Shown: positions 49,236 through 62,780, counted from the stretch's first letter. The stretch: DNA of 64,000 bases from Apteryx mantelli (GCF_036417845.1 NC_089981.1:76549268-76613267); one strand, 5' to 3'. Notes: generated by a model from the sequence alone, not told the origin. Numbers and translations: made by a program.

Positions 49236-50883
49236 GCCCTGCCTTTCTTTGTTTCATTAATCCCTTAAAATTTATCACTTCCACCACTAACCATCCCACA
49301 CCTTCAGCCTTAGCTCCTGCACTTCATCTCCTGTCATCACTAAAAAAAGCAGTCCCATCACCTGCACTTCTAAGAGCTTCTAGTAAATAGAAGGGAGGTG
49401 TTTAGTCAGAACAAGACTATTGAAAGCATTCAGACACTGCAGCCACAGCAAGCTGAAATCACTAGCACAACATTGGTGAACTAGAGGCTTAAAGGGAGTC
49501 ATTTGTTAATATTTCACATTTTGCAGTCCTTGGTGAACTTTATTTCAATCAACCTGAAGTCCGAGATAGGTGTACAGGACACGGCATCAGAGTGGCTGAA
49601 CACTTAACAGTGTGCACCACTCATATCTTTCTAGTCATACAATCTTTTGAGAGCGCCATTCTTTCCACTAAGCGTAATCATGGGGATTTCTGCTTGACTT
49701 GATTCAGTGCGAGCTTTACAAGGCAGCATTCTTGATACCATCTCCTTGATAACTTTGTGTACAAGGTAAGAGATTGGAGCTCAGCTTTTGAAATCCTTCA
49801 AAAATTTTCCTAAATGCCTTGCTTTGCTTCAGGCCTTCCTGAAGATTTCTTTTTAAAAGCCAGGCCCTGGGAACTGTTTCAGGTGCAAAGCTCAACACAG
49901 CAATCCAAAGAGAGGTGATTGCTGCTCATTTGCTCGCCTCCCACAGACATGTAGAGAGCCATGCAGTGTTTTAGAGTGGAGCAGGCACAAGGCAGCAACA
50001 AGTACAACATGGGAAGGACTGCATCTTAGCAAGAAGATACACAGGAGACTAGGAGAAGGTGGTGTATGCTTTGCAGTTATAAAATTTTATCTACTTTAGC
50101 TCAGTGTGTGTGGCTCTCCTTCAGAGCAACCCTATCTAACTTTTGGAAAACAGTCCAGGAACTACTTTTTCTCAGTATTGTTATACTGTAAATTAAATAC
50201 AAGAATAGTTCTTCTATGGGAGAAATTTAAGTTTAATTCAACTGGAAGCTCTGGAGTCTGATTTCTGTCAGCTATTTAATGCTAACTAGCCAGATCCCAG
50301 CTTCCAGAGCAGAAGGCTAGAAAAAGGTTAGGTAGTGGGGCAAGATTTCCGCATCAGAAATGAGGCAGAAAAATATAGATGTGCAACACAGTACCGCAAC
50401 ACCTGGACCAAGAGAAAGAGCCTTTCCAGCTAGGAAGAATACAGCCAAGCATCAATAACAGTAAAGACTATAATGGTGTATTGCATAAATCTCATACAAT
50501 AGCTCAAGTATTTCTTAATTATAAACTCATTTAATAGGATACCTGACAATAGCAAATACTTTTCAAAACTACTGCCTCTCAAATGATCACAATCATTCTG
50601 TGAAACGTTCCCATAATCTTAATTAAGCTTCAGGAAGTTGGAGCCTGGCACAGTTCACTTTGCCTTGGAATGTGACATTATGCCTAAGGTCGGTAATAAC
50701 TGCATCTTAAATGCAGGCTAAGCTTATATATGCTGTGCCCCTCTGCTAACGTTAGCAACCTGCTGTAAATGAGTTGTTCTTACTTTCTTCTCTTACCTCT
50801 GCAGGCCTCATATAATTAAGATACAATGAACTGAAGTTTGCACAGGGTCACTTAATAGCTGTGGGAGCAGAGGCCCAAGATTT

Positions 50884-50909
50884 GGGGGTGGGGGGATGGG
50901 GTGGGGGAC
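50884..50909 (+). repeat. G-quadruplex-forming G-rich tract
   Basis: Four G-runs of four to six residues separated by one- or two-base loops (GGGGGTGGGGGGATGGGG then TGGGGG). This matches the standard intramolecular G4 pattern on the + strand. Confidence 0.8.
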
Positions 50910-53356
50910 TTGGCTGATTAGGGGAAGCAATAACACCTCATCTGAATCCCAGCAGTTCACCCAGCACTACCTGTTACAAACTGGTAAATCCACTCCTGAC
51001 TATTTAGTCTCTAACTGCGCTAGTTAAGTAACAGGGCCAGAGATTAGCTGTGATCTGCTCTGCTATGAAGTTACTTGCTCTGGCCTTTGCCCAGTTTTGG
51101 CTGAAGCCGCACACCACTTCCCGGCACGATTCCTGGGCCCAGTTCAGGACTAGCAGGAGTCGGAGACCGCGCCTGGAGGCCACCCTTCCTGCCAGGGACA
51201 AGCGCTGAGCTGGATGAGCCAAGTTGCATCATCGTCGCCAGCCTGCGGGCAAGAGGGCAGCTCCTAGCACAGCCAGTGTTTGAGTTAGTCCGAGCGTACG
51301 GCTCTGCCAACAGCGATGCGTGGTGGTGCTCAGCCGCGTAGAGGCATTGCCAGAGGATTTCCCCCTCCCAGACACTCATTTAGTTTGTCCTAACTCACAC
51401 CTCGCTGTAGAGAAGGGTGCCCCACTGGCATCACGCTGTGCCTGCCTTGGGTACAGCTGCAACATTGCCTAAATCAGCATAAATCAAAAGGGACATTAGC
51501 CTTCCCTCCCAGCTATCATATGGTTGTTTGTCCCTATCCATGTCTCACCTTCTTCCTCTTGCCAGAGCATTTGTGTGGCAGCACAGTGAAGGGGAAGCCA
51601 GATTAATTTTTAAGCTAAGACAATAAAGCTATGCATAGCCCTCATGTTCTTTCAACCCAGTCCCATTCACCATGTGTTTACAAAAACAAACAAAATACCC
51701 TTCTGCCAACATCACTGGTAGTGACAAGGACAAGTGCCCAAGGAGAAGATAGGATCACAGCTTTCTCCAGCAGCACCAACCTAAAGCACACATTAGAAGA
51801 GCCAACTCACTGCACATCTGCAAGCACCAGAAGCTCCAGCAACTTGAAATTCCCACTTTGATGACAAGAGCAGAGCAGGGGGGCTGTCGTGCTGCCTGGG
51901 TGTGGGAAGTTGGGACAGGGACTGAAACGCTGATGGGAGGCAGGCTGAGAAAGCAGTGGCCAGCTGGGGTTACCCCCAGTTTACACCATAGCTTCTGTGT
52001 CAGGCTAGGTTGAGTCTATAGGTCACATCGGTGACTGCATCACGGAGCAGCTGAGTAAGGGAACTTCAAGCCAGAAGGTCACTCTACATAAAGGAAAAGT
52101 ACAATAGTCAGAATGAGGAAAATGGCATAAACTTTATAAGGCTTTTATATTAACTTGCTAAAGTTGGCCAAGAAAATTGAGGAACAGCTGGCTAAGGGCA
52201 CAGGAAGTTCATCGTGGAGAGCCAGCAGCGCTGAAGCAAAGTAATAGCAAAGTGAAGCTCCCTGAGGTGAGTATTGATACAAAGAAGTTAATGGAGGTTC
52301 CCACACCAAAGCTTTCTTTGGGGAAAAGGCACCTGAAGAGCCAGTGAAGTCTGACGTGTCAGAAGTAGTCCTGTTCTTCCCCTCCTTTTCCAGAAACCCA
52401 ACTCACAGAGCAAAACAGTATCCGTAAATGAACCAGTATTCAGCCCCAGAGTCACAAGGGATCTTGCACCAAGCCTGGGTATTTACCATACTGTCAAAAT
52501 CAGACAGACAAGGAAATGGGAGGAAAAAGAAATGGAGAAGGAGGAACCGGAAGAGCTGCAGGCCAGCTGGTCTACCTGTCGTACCAGGCAAGCTAGCAAA
52601 AGGACAGGAGATGGTACTACCATGACAATCTGACTCACTGAGTCCAGGGCTGTACGAAGGACAGAGACTGTGATTATTGAGGAAAGTATGCTTCCCAGGT
52701 CTAACAGAATACTTTGAGGGACCAACAGGCACATGGAGTAATCCTTTTCTTTGCAATATGCATGGTTTTCCAGAAAAGAAAAAAAAATTGCCAAAACTCA
52801 TAGAGAAATTAAGCTGTCACAGTATAAGAGGATCCTTCAATCCCTCTTTTAACCACTTACTGAGGACAGAAATAGAGTCGGCTTTCCAAAACAGAGGGAA
52901 GTTGTTAAATGGTGTCTGAACTCCTCATTCCCAAGAAATTGTTCAATATGTTCTACGCAGAGTGTGCTTGGAGAAGGGGAAGGTGATTAAGGTTTTGGAC
53001 AATACAGAATTACTGAGGATAGCCAGAAGCTGATGGTTGGAGAAGAGGTGCAGGAAGATTTAACTATTCTAACTGGTAAAAATGACAGATGAAGGTCAAT
53101 GCCAATAGGGCAGAGTCAGACACTCGGGGAAAGAAACAACCCCAGCTGCACGTTCCAGGTACTTCCCCCTAAGACTATCGGTGAGGATTTTTATAGCTAC
53201 AGAGTATCATGTGCTTCTCAAATGTCAAGTCAGTGCCCCTTCGATCAGGGAGCAAAAAAGTCGCAATTATTCTGAAAGCAATTAGGGACAAACGTCACCA
53301 TAATGTATCCATGTCTGCAGTGGCACATGTACTCCTGACTCCTATTTTCAGAAAGG

Positions 53357-53440
53357 GAGATATAGAATATAGAGAATATATAGAGAAAAGAAAGCATATA
53401 GAGAAGAATATAGAGAAAAGAATAAAAATATATAGAAAAG
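53357..53440. repeat. Degenerate ATAGAGAA-type repeat
   Basis: Purine-rich repeat of imperfect ATAGAGAA and ATATAGAGAAA units. It yields repetitive short ORFs on both strands, which I regard as spurious. Confidence 0.8.
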
Positions 53441-54293
53441 TGAGAAAGATGATCAGAAATATTAACACCCTTTGCAGGCAGCAATTAAAATTAGAATCTT
53501 TCCATCCTGAAAAGGGCTTCCAGTGGTGAAAAGTATGAGAAACATGAAGGTACGAATACTGCTGAAAAGATGACTAGGAAAGAACTACTCATGATTCCTC
53601 ACAACCCAAGTTATGGCACATCCAATTAACTGATCAGGCAGCGCGCTGCAGACAAAAGGAAGTTTTTCTCCACATCACAGTTCAGCTGTGCCGATAAGTT
53701 ACAGTGAATATTGGATCCCAAGAATAGAAATGGATTCATGAAAGATTTAGAAAAAGTCCTGGAATAAAGGTCAAACAATGGCTACTAAAATAATGACCAA
53801 ATGTATACGTATTCTACTTCCTATACTGAATCTCAACTACCAGCCGTTGTCAGAAGCAAGATATTGGATTAGACAGGACTTCAAGTTAAAAGTACCCTTG
53901 GGGTCTCACAAAAGATATAACTTACTACTGCATGCCAGGCCTCCCTGCTTGCATGGTCCTGTGCATGCAAAGTAGGTACATTTAAGCTGGCCTGAAGCGA
54001 AACCAGCCCAAACATACACATACACACATGTACACAGAGTACTCTCCTTTGCAGACCAGGTCAAAACTCAGTGTCAGACACACTTAGCCCTGGATGAGGA
54101 AGTTAATTTTAAATCTAGACCAGAGATTCACATAAGCATAACTCTCTCTAATCTAGTTTCTCAGTGTTACATAAACAAATATCCTATATTCAAAAGTGTC
54201 AATATACTAAAATAGCGGCTTGCAATTGCATCACGGTAACATTTCATCCTCTTCTTCCAGGGAGATATTAAGCATACACAGATGCTATTTCAC

Positions 54294-54323
54294 CGCGCGC
54301 GCGCGCACACATACACACACACC
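54294..54323. repeat. (CG)n-(CA)n compound microsatellite
   Basis: Six CG pairs run into alternating CA/TA repeats. The tract is alternating purine-pyrimidine and could adopt Z-DNA. It lies about 75 nt past the DEGS2 stop, so it is probably in the DEGS2 3' UTR, where the RNA would read (UG)n(CG)n. Confidence 0.9.
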
Positions 54324-54394
54324 CTTCTACTGTTGCTGAAAACTCAGCTCATTCAAACGAACAAAATACCAGTGTAGCAGCTGGAGCTATTCTA

Positions 54395-54538
54395 TTAGTT
54401 TTCTTTTGCCAGTTTGCAAAGTCTTTTAACCCTTGAATAAGGACCAATAGTGTCATCAAAAACAAATGCCCAAAGAACTCGAATCCAGGACTGGTGGTGT
54501 GGGAGGTTATCATAATATTCTGCTGCAATCTTCTTCAC
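54395..54538 (-). CDS. DEGS2: DEGS2 last coding exon
   Basis: 144 nt on the - strand after a strong pyrimidine tract (tctctctcttgctcttccag). It encodes [18 protein letters not shown], then [20 protein letters not shown] and RLCKLAKEN, stop TAA. This is the conserved C terminus of sphingolipid delta4-desaturases (the IAxEYYDxLPxHxSW and GPYSRVKR patterns). It is entered on a codon boundary, matching the end of the upstream exon. Exons 2 and 3 together give 294 residues, and with a first exon of about 28 residues the protein reaches the 323-residue size of the human enzyme. Confidence 0.97.
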   Translation of the reverse strand: MKKIAAEYYDNLPHHQSWIRVLWAFVFDDTIGPYSRVKRLCKLAKEN

Positions 54539-57500
54539 CTGGAAGAGCAAGAGAGAGACAGAACAAGGTAGTTAGTTAGCTGTCCAATGTCAGGTGCATT
54601 CAGTAGTCCTATTCAGATCAGATAGCACAGCCATAAGGTAAAATTACCTGTTAGTGCATGTAAGCTTCTGAAGTTCAGCCAAACCGAGATTATACCTAAA
54701 TACTTTTGGATACTTCTAAGCAGAATTCTGCAGTGAGTTTTGCGTCACAGTATTTGCAAGACGTTGGATCTCCGCATTTGGATTAGTCAGAATCAAATTT
54801 TTCTCTCATTTGTGAGGTGGAGGGAACTTCACAATGAGGTAACTGATCTACCTTATAAATTGCCAAGACTCCAACACACAGTATTTAAATCTCTGTCTTC
54901 CACTTGCAGTACTAGCTGCTGAGGGCTTCAGGTGTAAGAGTTCATGTCAATTGAGAAAATACCAAAAATATAGCCTTGACGACGCTTGGGGGTTTTCCCC
55001 TGTTCTGCTACCAGGACGCACAGCTGAGAGGCAGGTTTCTCCACCAGACGGAGTTGGGGGGGGGGGGGGGCTGCTCTCCTCAGTCTAGGGTTAAAAATGC
55101 TGCAAGATTCATTATTAGATCATGAGTCTAAAAAAATTTTATCCCTGTTAAAATCCCCGGGTTTTAAAACTGCTGCTGTCATAGAAGCATTGCGTATTGG
55201 TGGTGGCAGCCGTGTTTTTAGTAGAAGCAAGGACTGAACCCAGAAGACACAAAGGTGTCAAACCTGGCAGGTTCAGGGGACTATCAGGATTCCTGAGTTA
55301 CCAGTCATCCCTGTTCCTACTTCCAGCTCAATGCTCTGCTTTTTGAGCATACCTGATGAGAGCAGCAGCAGCAGCGGAGTTTGTTAACTGCTGTACATTT
55401 GCACAAAATCTCCTCAGGTGTTGTTTTATTAGCACTCCACCTCCTAGACAAACAAAGTTCTCCCCAGGACACTCTATTTGAGAGCAGTTTGTCTTGCCGG
55501 ACAACATGGCTTATCACTTCAAAAACCCTGCAGAATTTTAGAGCCAGCTACATTGAGCGCAGTAGAGATTTGTGAGATTTGCAGTGAAGGTCAAAAGAGT
55601 TGCATACAAATGGCCACCTGGGCAGAGGGGACTAAGCGGAACCTGAGGTTTAATGGGGTAATCTTAACACAGCGTTTGGCCTGTTTGTGGAAAGGCAAGA
55701 ATGGCAGCTGAAGTTAAACTGTAAGCCAGTACTACTCACTGCTAGCTACGCTGCTAATGCAACTTCCTAGCAGATACTTCCTGCAACAGAGCTTGTGTAA
55801 TGTACACGGTTTTAAGAGCTTTTACTTCTGTACTGGGGAACAAGGTCTCAGGTAGTGACTGTGCCTTCTGGCACCTGAGGTTAATGGAAAATGACCCCAG
55901 GGAGGAAGCAGGACAAAAATGAGTTAGCAGAGAGGCCAGTATTTGCAATCTGTCTATGCTGGACACAACAGTTTTGGCACATTGAGCAAACTTGGGCAGC
56001 AGACTAGTCTGGGCATAGTGCTGAAGAGCTGAGGTGTGCACAACATGCAAGTTCAGAAACTTGCACTTAAATATACTCCATACACATATTCTGCAGTGGC
56101 ATAACAGATTTAAAGGAGGCATCCCAAATACATTTATTATTTAATAATTAATATAATCAATATACCCAGCACTGAATTTTGAAGATTGCCCACACCATAT
56201 TTTGGAAGCAAAGTCCTAGCTCAGTCAAGACTAGCACGCTGCTTGCCAGCATCATGTGGCTGAGGACTTGCTTGCCAACCGGGTGCATTGTTTTAGCAAC
56301 TCCCTGCAGAGCACAGCAGCAGCTCTTTCTGTGTGAGATGCTTGGTATGGAAAGCAAAGATGATGACCAGGGTCTTGTATAAGACTGGGTAACTCTATAT
56401 CAGCTGCTATACAGTAACTCGCACCTAAAGCAGCTCTTTGCTCCTGCCCCTGTTTTGCTTTGCACCCAGCAGCATGTTGTGCAGGGATTCAAGTGGCATT
56501 TGCACCATGTGCAGCTTCCTGGTGCTCTGAGCAAGAAAACTGCATAAGATGTGCAGAAACAAGGGAGGGGAGAAAGTAAACCGCAGGAACATGTTTTTGG
56601 CAAAGGAATGGGGAAGAGGAAAAAATTAATGGATGCCATTAGAAGGTAGAAGAGGGGTGACATCTGAAAGGTTTTCTTATGAAATTCATGAGGAAGTTTG
56701 TTAGGTTTTTGTTTATTTCCATTGTGTTACCACACCGGAGGAAAAAATTTGAAAGATAGCAGTGCTTTCTCCTTGACAATGGATGCACACAAAAAAGTTT
56801 CCTGGTAAAAACAACCCAGGTATTGTCATTTGTTTCAGCATCTCTCTGTGCAAAACAAAAGTACCTCAAAGATATCAGAAAGTTGGAAGAGCAGGGAGTC
56901 ATTATTTTTAATGCAGATTCCCTCTTAAAATACAATATTAAACTACCTCTGTTAAGTATGCTTTAGTATGCTGTTAAGTCAGCCTTCATCTGGTATTCCG
57001 GGCAATGTACAAAACCTGTGGATGAGTTTGCAGGTAGCAATTTTTGCAGCTGGCGTTACCATCGTCTATAAGAAGGCAGTATTATGACAAAGTACTCCTG
57101 GATCCTGCTCCTGGCTTCCCCCTCGAGCTCGCCATGTTGCATTGGAAATGGTCCATTTGCTTCAATTCCTCCCTCCCTTTACAGTTCCCGCTGGGAATTT
57201 GGACTATCCATACACATGAAAATTGTAAGTCTTAACTCATTGCTAGTTTTTGATTGGAAAATGTCTCAGAGGGATAATGCAGGCATAAAGTCTGCAAAGA
57301 ACTGATTTAGGCACTTGGCGCCTGGTATTTTGAGGCTTTGCTGCAGGTAGGTCAAGGTGATAAGCAGCAAATCACAACTTTTGGACTGAAACTTTGCTTC
57401 TGATTTTGTGCTTGTATGGCATAGCAACAGGACCCTGATCCTACCAGGATCCCCCCTCCAGTATATTAGCAGAAAGGCACAGAAGTTATACACAACCTAA

Positions 57501-60485
57501 GCATTTGACTATAGCTTTTACAGCCCATTTGTTCTGGGGTTATATAGGAACTAGAGATCCTTATAAGAGGAGGCTGAAGGATGATGTTTAGAATGCTAGA
57601 AAGCATATTACAGAAGTTCCCTAAATACTCCTTGATTTGGGGTAGGATGGGGTGGGGTGGGGAAGCACCCAAGCTAGCCCTCCTGGACATCATAGAGTTA
57701 ATGAAATGTGTATTTCAAAAAGAGTACATCTACCATGTTTTCCAGTCTTGTCTGTCTAATAAATCCGGCTTCATACCTTGCCTTTTCCTTTTCCCACAAG
57801 CTTAATGAATAACTAGTTTGCCTCTGGTAACAGTCCAGTTTTTATTGTAGTTTGCAGGAAGAGTAGCACATTCCTCTTCATTCCCCCTTCCCCTCTCACT
57901 ATAGGTACATCCCATCCTTCACATAACAAAGAATGGATCTTTTTACTCATTCAGTAAAGAATGCAATATTTTATTGTTAAAAAGCTTCATGCAAAGACTA
58001 ACCTATTCTTAAGTCTACTGGTATTTTTTTTAGAGCAGGCACTTCACTGCAATGTCGAATTTCATGCTCTCTTGTGCAATCTCTCATTATACTAGTGGGA
58101 CAAGTTCTTACTGCACACTCATGTCACTCATCTTTAATATCTAAAAGCTTATAGCACAGCCTAATTATTCCTGCTTCAAATCTGTCACACTCCTAGGGTA
58201 CAGGTCTTTTCAGTGGCAAACATATTACTTCGTACATACTGAATGAGCCACCTATAATAGAGGACAAAGCTGAATTTACCTTTCTGATAAGCAAGTGGAA
58301 GATCCAATTACTTTCCAAGCTCAAAATCCAGTTATTTTCCAAGCCTATTTCTCCCCTGGCCCCAGTTATGCAGTAACTGAGTAAGGACCTTGTTTCTATT
58401 TCATGCTTGCCAATATTTACAAATAAAAACAGCTATACCTGAGAGGTCATCCATATTACATAAATCAGCTATTAGAAATCTGAGTGCTGTAGCTTAAGAG
58501 ACTAGATCTGAAAACCTAAACTTCCACTCCTTTAAAGTGAAGGATTCGCTGGGAGGAAGGCAGGGGGAGAGCAAGGGGATGTTTCTACCTCTGCCTTCTG
58601 TTATGAAGTTCATACATCAGAGCTGTAGGGAGACAATCTGTCCCCATACATCCTTCCACCAAAGAGTTAGAGAATTTTTCTGCTTGATTTGTGAAAAAGA
58701 ACAGCCTGTTTGTTTTAATGGAGTAAGGACTTTCTACAGTAGCTGTTTTGCCAAGTGATTTCCACTTCGTAATAGATTTTCACTTGTAACGGATCACTTT
58801 TCAAAGACTCAGAGTTTTCCATATAGTCCTGTCACACAACAATGATTGACAAGCCTCATATCTCACATCTTCTCCACCAGTAGGGCAGGTCTCAACTGCC
58901 CTACAGCTAGAAACACATGAAGACAAGTCCTTGAAATTCAACTAACTTCATCCTCTTCACACAGGAGGGCAGACACTTTTAGCTGCTGCACTGCCTCGAG
59001 GAACTAGGCTAAACTATTTGTGATGTAGGTGGGGAAGAACTCTTCAGGTCTCATTCAGGTCTGGAGCAACAGTCCTAGCAGGTCCAATTAGTCACTCATT
59101 TCCTTTGTGTAAGATACAGTGCTAACCACCTCCTCTTCTTGTATTTACATTTTAGTAATATAAGTATCTAAGCATCTCTAACAAGTTTGAACACTTGAAA
59201 CTAAAGCTATGTTCATACCCTTCCTAGCTGAGCAATCAGCTGTATGAGCAATGGGAGTGCCTGTCACGAGACCTTCACATGTAAACGTTGGCTGCTTTAT
59301 GGGGTGCTTTGTCTTTCGCCAGGAATAGCCAAGTTCTCCAGAACAGATCTCCAGCAGTAAAGCGGGATATGTTAAAACAGAATTGGAGGCTCTACAGAGA
59401 CTCCTGGTGCTCTTCTACACCACAAGGAGATCTCTTCTTGCATTGAATCTCCTCTCAAACAGTGTTTCTGCAATGAAGAACATTAACCCATTAAAGCAAG
59501 GTTCCCAAACTTAATTTGCCTGCATATACTGTCATAAAAGGGTTATTCTGTGTTATACAGTAGTAGGGAGGTCGCAGTTCCTGAACCTCAGCCTCCTCAG
59601 CTCTACCTCCTCCTCATGAGGATGTTGCAGTAGTAGCTCCCAACTTTGCATCAGACCAGAGACAGATGTTTCCTGCCTACTGTGCCAGAGGATTGGTGTG
59701 TAGGAGTAATACTTCGAAGTCACGTACCTCTAACACTGTGAGAAACACTGTCAAAGAACTCCTTCCTGTATTAGAACCCAAAAGAGCATCTTTATCCTTG
59801 GAGGTAGATACAAAACCATCCCTAGACAGCTGGACTTTGCAAGTTTGATTCCCACAGCTGATAAAATGCAAATACAAAGTGGCTTGACTTCCAAAGGAGG
59901 AAAGCCACAGAAGTTTCTCTGTGGCAGACCAGGCACCTTCAGTTTCTGTGGGTGGGGCAGCAGAGCTAAAGCAAGTCACGTACGGCGGGGCGTTATTTTC
60001 CAGGGGTGTTATTTGTGTCAGGTTGGAACATGCCCCAATACTCAGGTCATCTCAAAAAATAGAAAGACTATTGCTTGATGCTGTGTATATAGCTAATACG
60101 TTGATCATCGGACAAATTTCAAGCAACAATTGCCTCCTGTCTTAGTTCAGATGGGCCTTTAAAATTTCAAAGAGCCCAAACTTTGAGGGCAAGGGAAAGA
60201 AATGGAGAAATTTAGACCATTGCTGCCTCCAGCAACAATCTTATGAAAAAAGTATTACTCAAGCTCTCCAAGACAATGAAGTTGTCATTTCCTTCAAATA
60301 AACTAGATACTATAGCAGTTTGACAGCCATTTCTCTCAATCCTTTGGTTAAAAAATCAAAACAAATCCCAAAAGCTTTCTTCTTTTTTAAGAATGGATCC
60401 ATTGCTATGATTTGGAGTGATTTCTCTGAAACAGTTCAAAAGTTTTTATAAAAGCCTGATTCACTTTTGCTCATGCTGTACTTAC
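54539..60485 (-). other. DEGS2: DEGS2 intron between its two exons in the window
   Basis: Intron of 5947 nt (gtaagt to ttccag on the - strand). It contains a 15-G run at 55056-55070, a GGGGT repeat at 57646-57664 and a small duplicated 'ccaa(g)/ttccaagc' pair near 58300-58345. No other exon, RNA gene or transposon was recognised. Confidence 0.88.
55056..55070. repeat. Poly(G) run (15 nt)
   Basis: Fifteen consecutive G residues on the + strand (C on the DEGS2 sense strand). Confidence 0.85.
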
Positions 60486-61228
60486 CATTGGCAGCTTGCA
60501 TCCAGGAATGCTGGGGAAGTCATGGTGCTCCATGTGGTAGCCTACATTAAAGGTGAGCCAGTTCAGAGGTCCATAGTAAGAGTATGTTTCATATCCTTTT
60601 AAGAACATGTAGTGTTCTGCTATGAAGTGCCCAGAAATGGGATGTAAACCCATGCAAAGAATTGTACCTGCTATTAAGTAAATAATAGGTTTGAGCCCCC
60701 AAAGGTAGTAGATTATAAGGTCTACAGAAAACTGCACAAGAGCATTAAAAATTTCCATCTGGGTAATTGCTTTGGGGTTCACATACAGCGGTCTCAGACT
60801 GTAGAACAGAGGTTGGAGGAAGAGCCAAAGCAGCTTCCGAAGTGGTGTGCAGAAGAACCAGCCTTCAAAGTCTGTGGGAATGTCAACATCCAGGGTGTCC
60901 CCACCAAGGTATCGATGATGGTCAATGTGGTATTTCTTGAAGGAGGCGGAGTAAGGAATTCCAATGGGCAAGTTGGCAAAGACTGCAAACCACCGGTTCC
61001 ACTTGGCCTGCTTGTTCCCGAAGGCAACGTTGTGTGAAATATCATGGATGGCTAAAGTCAGTGAATGGTTGATGCAACCCCCAAAAGCATAAGCCCAGAA
61101 GAAAACCCATTTCCAGGATAAGTTTTTCACCAAGTAGCATGCTAGAAACTGCACAAAAACCATTCCAGATACAATCCACTTTAAATGTGGATCTGGTCCC
61201 ATCAGAGCCTTGATCTCTGGATACTTGG
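60486..61228 (-). CDS. DEGS2: DEGS2 central exon: membrane fatty-acid hydroxylase/desaturase core
   Basis: DEGS2 is an ER-membrane di-iron enzyme that desaturates and C4-hydroxylates dihydroceramide to make ceramide and phytoceramide. This 743-nt exon begins with CC, completing an Ala codon from the missing first exon, and reads [17 protein letters not shown] onward. The three histidine boxes are intact: HDISH (61046-61032), HIDHH (60929-60915) and HMEHH (60536-60522, in [14 protein letters not shown]). Hydrophobic membrane segments flank the first box ([21 protein letters not shown]) and lie before the third ([17 protein letters not shown]). [19 protein letters not shown] and [11 protein letters not shown] are strong DEGS signatures. 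I favour DEGS2 over its paralogue DEGS1 from the EVL neighbour and the PDPHLKW start. The ATG at 61202 is internal, not the start. Donor is gtaagt; the acceptor is ttctctttag. Confidence 0.96.
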
Positions 61229-61550
61229 CTAAAGAGAAAAAACACAGAAAATCTCATTAACTTTAATTTAGGCAAACACAATCACCACTGGTGCACTCTA
61301 GTTTTATCACCCTATGTTTGAGGCCCTAGTTTTATAAATGGCAATTCCAGAGCAGGGTTACCACCACAGTGAAGGTTTTACTGACAAACAGGCCCCAACC
61401 CCACTTCCAGTGCCATGTCCTGTTGAGATACCTATAAGCTGACCCTGATGGCTGCCATGTGGCACTACATGCCTTCATGAAGATGAGTATTAGCATGCCA
61501 ATGACCACTAGACTTAAGCTGTAAGAAGTGCACTCTGTCAGGTTTTTGCT

Positions 61551-61571
61551 CCCCCCCCCCTTTTTTTTTTT
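61551..61571. repeat. (C)10 followed by T-run
   Basis: Ten C residues directly followed by eleven T residues, a homopolymer junction likely to vary in length. Confidence 0.85.
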
Positions 61572-62780
61572 ATTTTGCCCAATCCAAATGTTATTTTCCA
61601 CAGAACGGATACAGCAACATTGCATATAGACCCTGCTTCCTTTGTAACCCTCTTCACACTTTCATTTCAGACGTAGTAGCAGGGGAAGAGGGCTGAGCAA
61701 CAGGCACTCCAAGTGTTTCTGTGCGGTTACATGACAATCCTAATATTTAAAAAAAAAAAAGTAATGAATACTTGATCTTTTATCAGTGTCTACATCACAC
61801 ACAGGTCTTTGCACATGTCAACATCACAAGAAAGCCAGTAATATTATCAGGAATTTAGAAGATACAGAAAGTTATTCTGTGTTCCCATTCATTAGCCTGT
61901 TCCTAAGGCACACAACAGGAACAGGCATGAAAATCATGCACATAATCATGCAGCAGTTTCAATGCATTTTCACAAATCCTGCAGTACAGCATCAGAGAAA
62001 TAAGGGTTAGGCTTACCAGACCTCACCTACCATTCATGTCAGTACAGGACCAATTTACTGACCTTTGGTTTTGTTGGCTATTCACTTGTTCTTTTAAGTA
62101 GAAGGAAATACACAGAAGCACAGCTTATCTTCTGGGTCTATTTCATTGCTTCAGGTCTCTTCTCTACAAACCCACACTTCTCACTTCCACTTTTTACTCT
62201 CACATGAGTTTTCCCACATTTCTACGGCCTCTACCTACCTACAGATCTCCTTTTACTCATGCTCTACATTTCTCAATTAATATAGCTTATACAGATAAGC
62301 CTGTAGGACAAATCACTTGATCTGGAGCCCGTAGTTACACAGTGTGCTCCCAGAAGTTTGATAAGCACATTTTATGAATAGAAAGGTAAATGTCATCTGA
62401 CAATCACACTATGGTGTGCACACCACTGCATTAAAATCAGGTTATGATGATTCGCATGCATGCAGCTGTAGATACTGTAAACATTAGAGACAATATACAT
62501 AACTTCATGTGACCTTGCAAGCAGTGGTACTGGCTGATACTGAGGGCAGGATGCAGGGTTTTTTAATAGAAATGAACCCTGAGAAGTTTACAGTAGTTAA
62601 GACAGATGCAGCATTGTTTAAGGAAGCAGGCTGGTGTGGTCGTGCTCTGCAACTATGCCAACAACTTTTGAGCTTGTTGGCCCAGTTCAGCCAAGCTTGA
62701 CAGGGGTTAGAGACAATAAAGATTAAGCGTTGTGGAAGATGAGAAAAGGGATACTCTCAGTTGTTCCCCTTGCAAGGACC

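Larger units (their letters stand above)
49236..54394. other. Interval between EVL and the DEGS2 stop codon (probably including the DEGS2 3' UTR)
   Basis: No coding exon recognised. The right part should be the DEGS2 3' UTR, because no canonical AATAAA on the - strand is seen close to the stop. The one canonical - strand hexamer noticed is at 49544-49539, only about 320 bp from the EVL signal. The interval also contains a G-quadruplex motif (50884-50908), a degenerate ATAGAGAA-type repeat (53357-53440) and a CG/CA microsatellite (54294-54323). Short ORFs on both strands have no recognised product. Confidence 0.6.

Noticed and set aside
53209..53529. 106-codon ORF with repeated Glu-Lys-Arg units
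   Set aside because: Produced by the degenerate ATAGAGAA repeat; no gene context.
60794..61281. Additional ORFs over the DEGS2 exon on both strands
   Set aside because: They are out-of-frame shadows of the DEGS2 coding frame.
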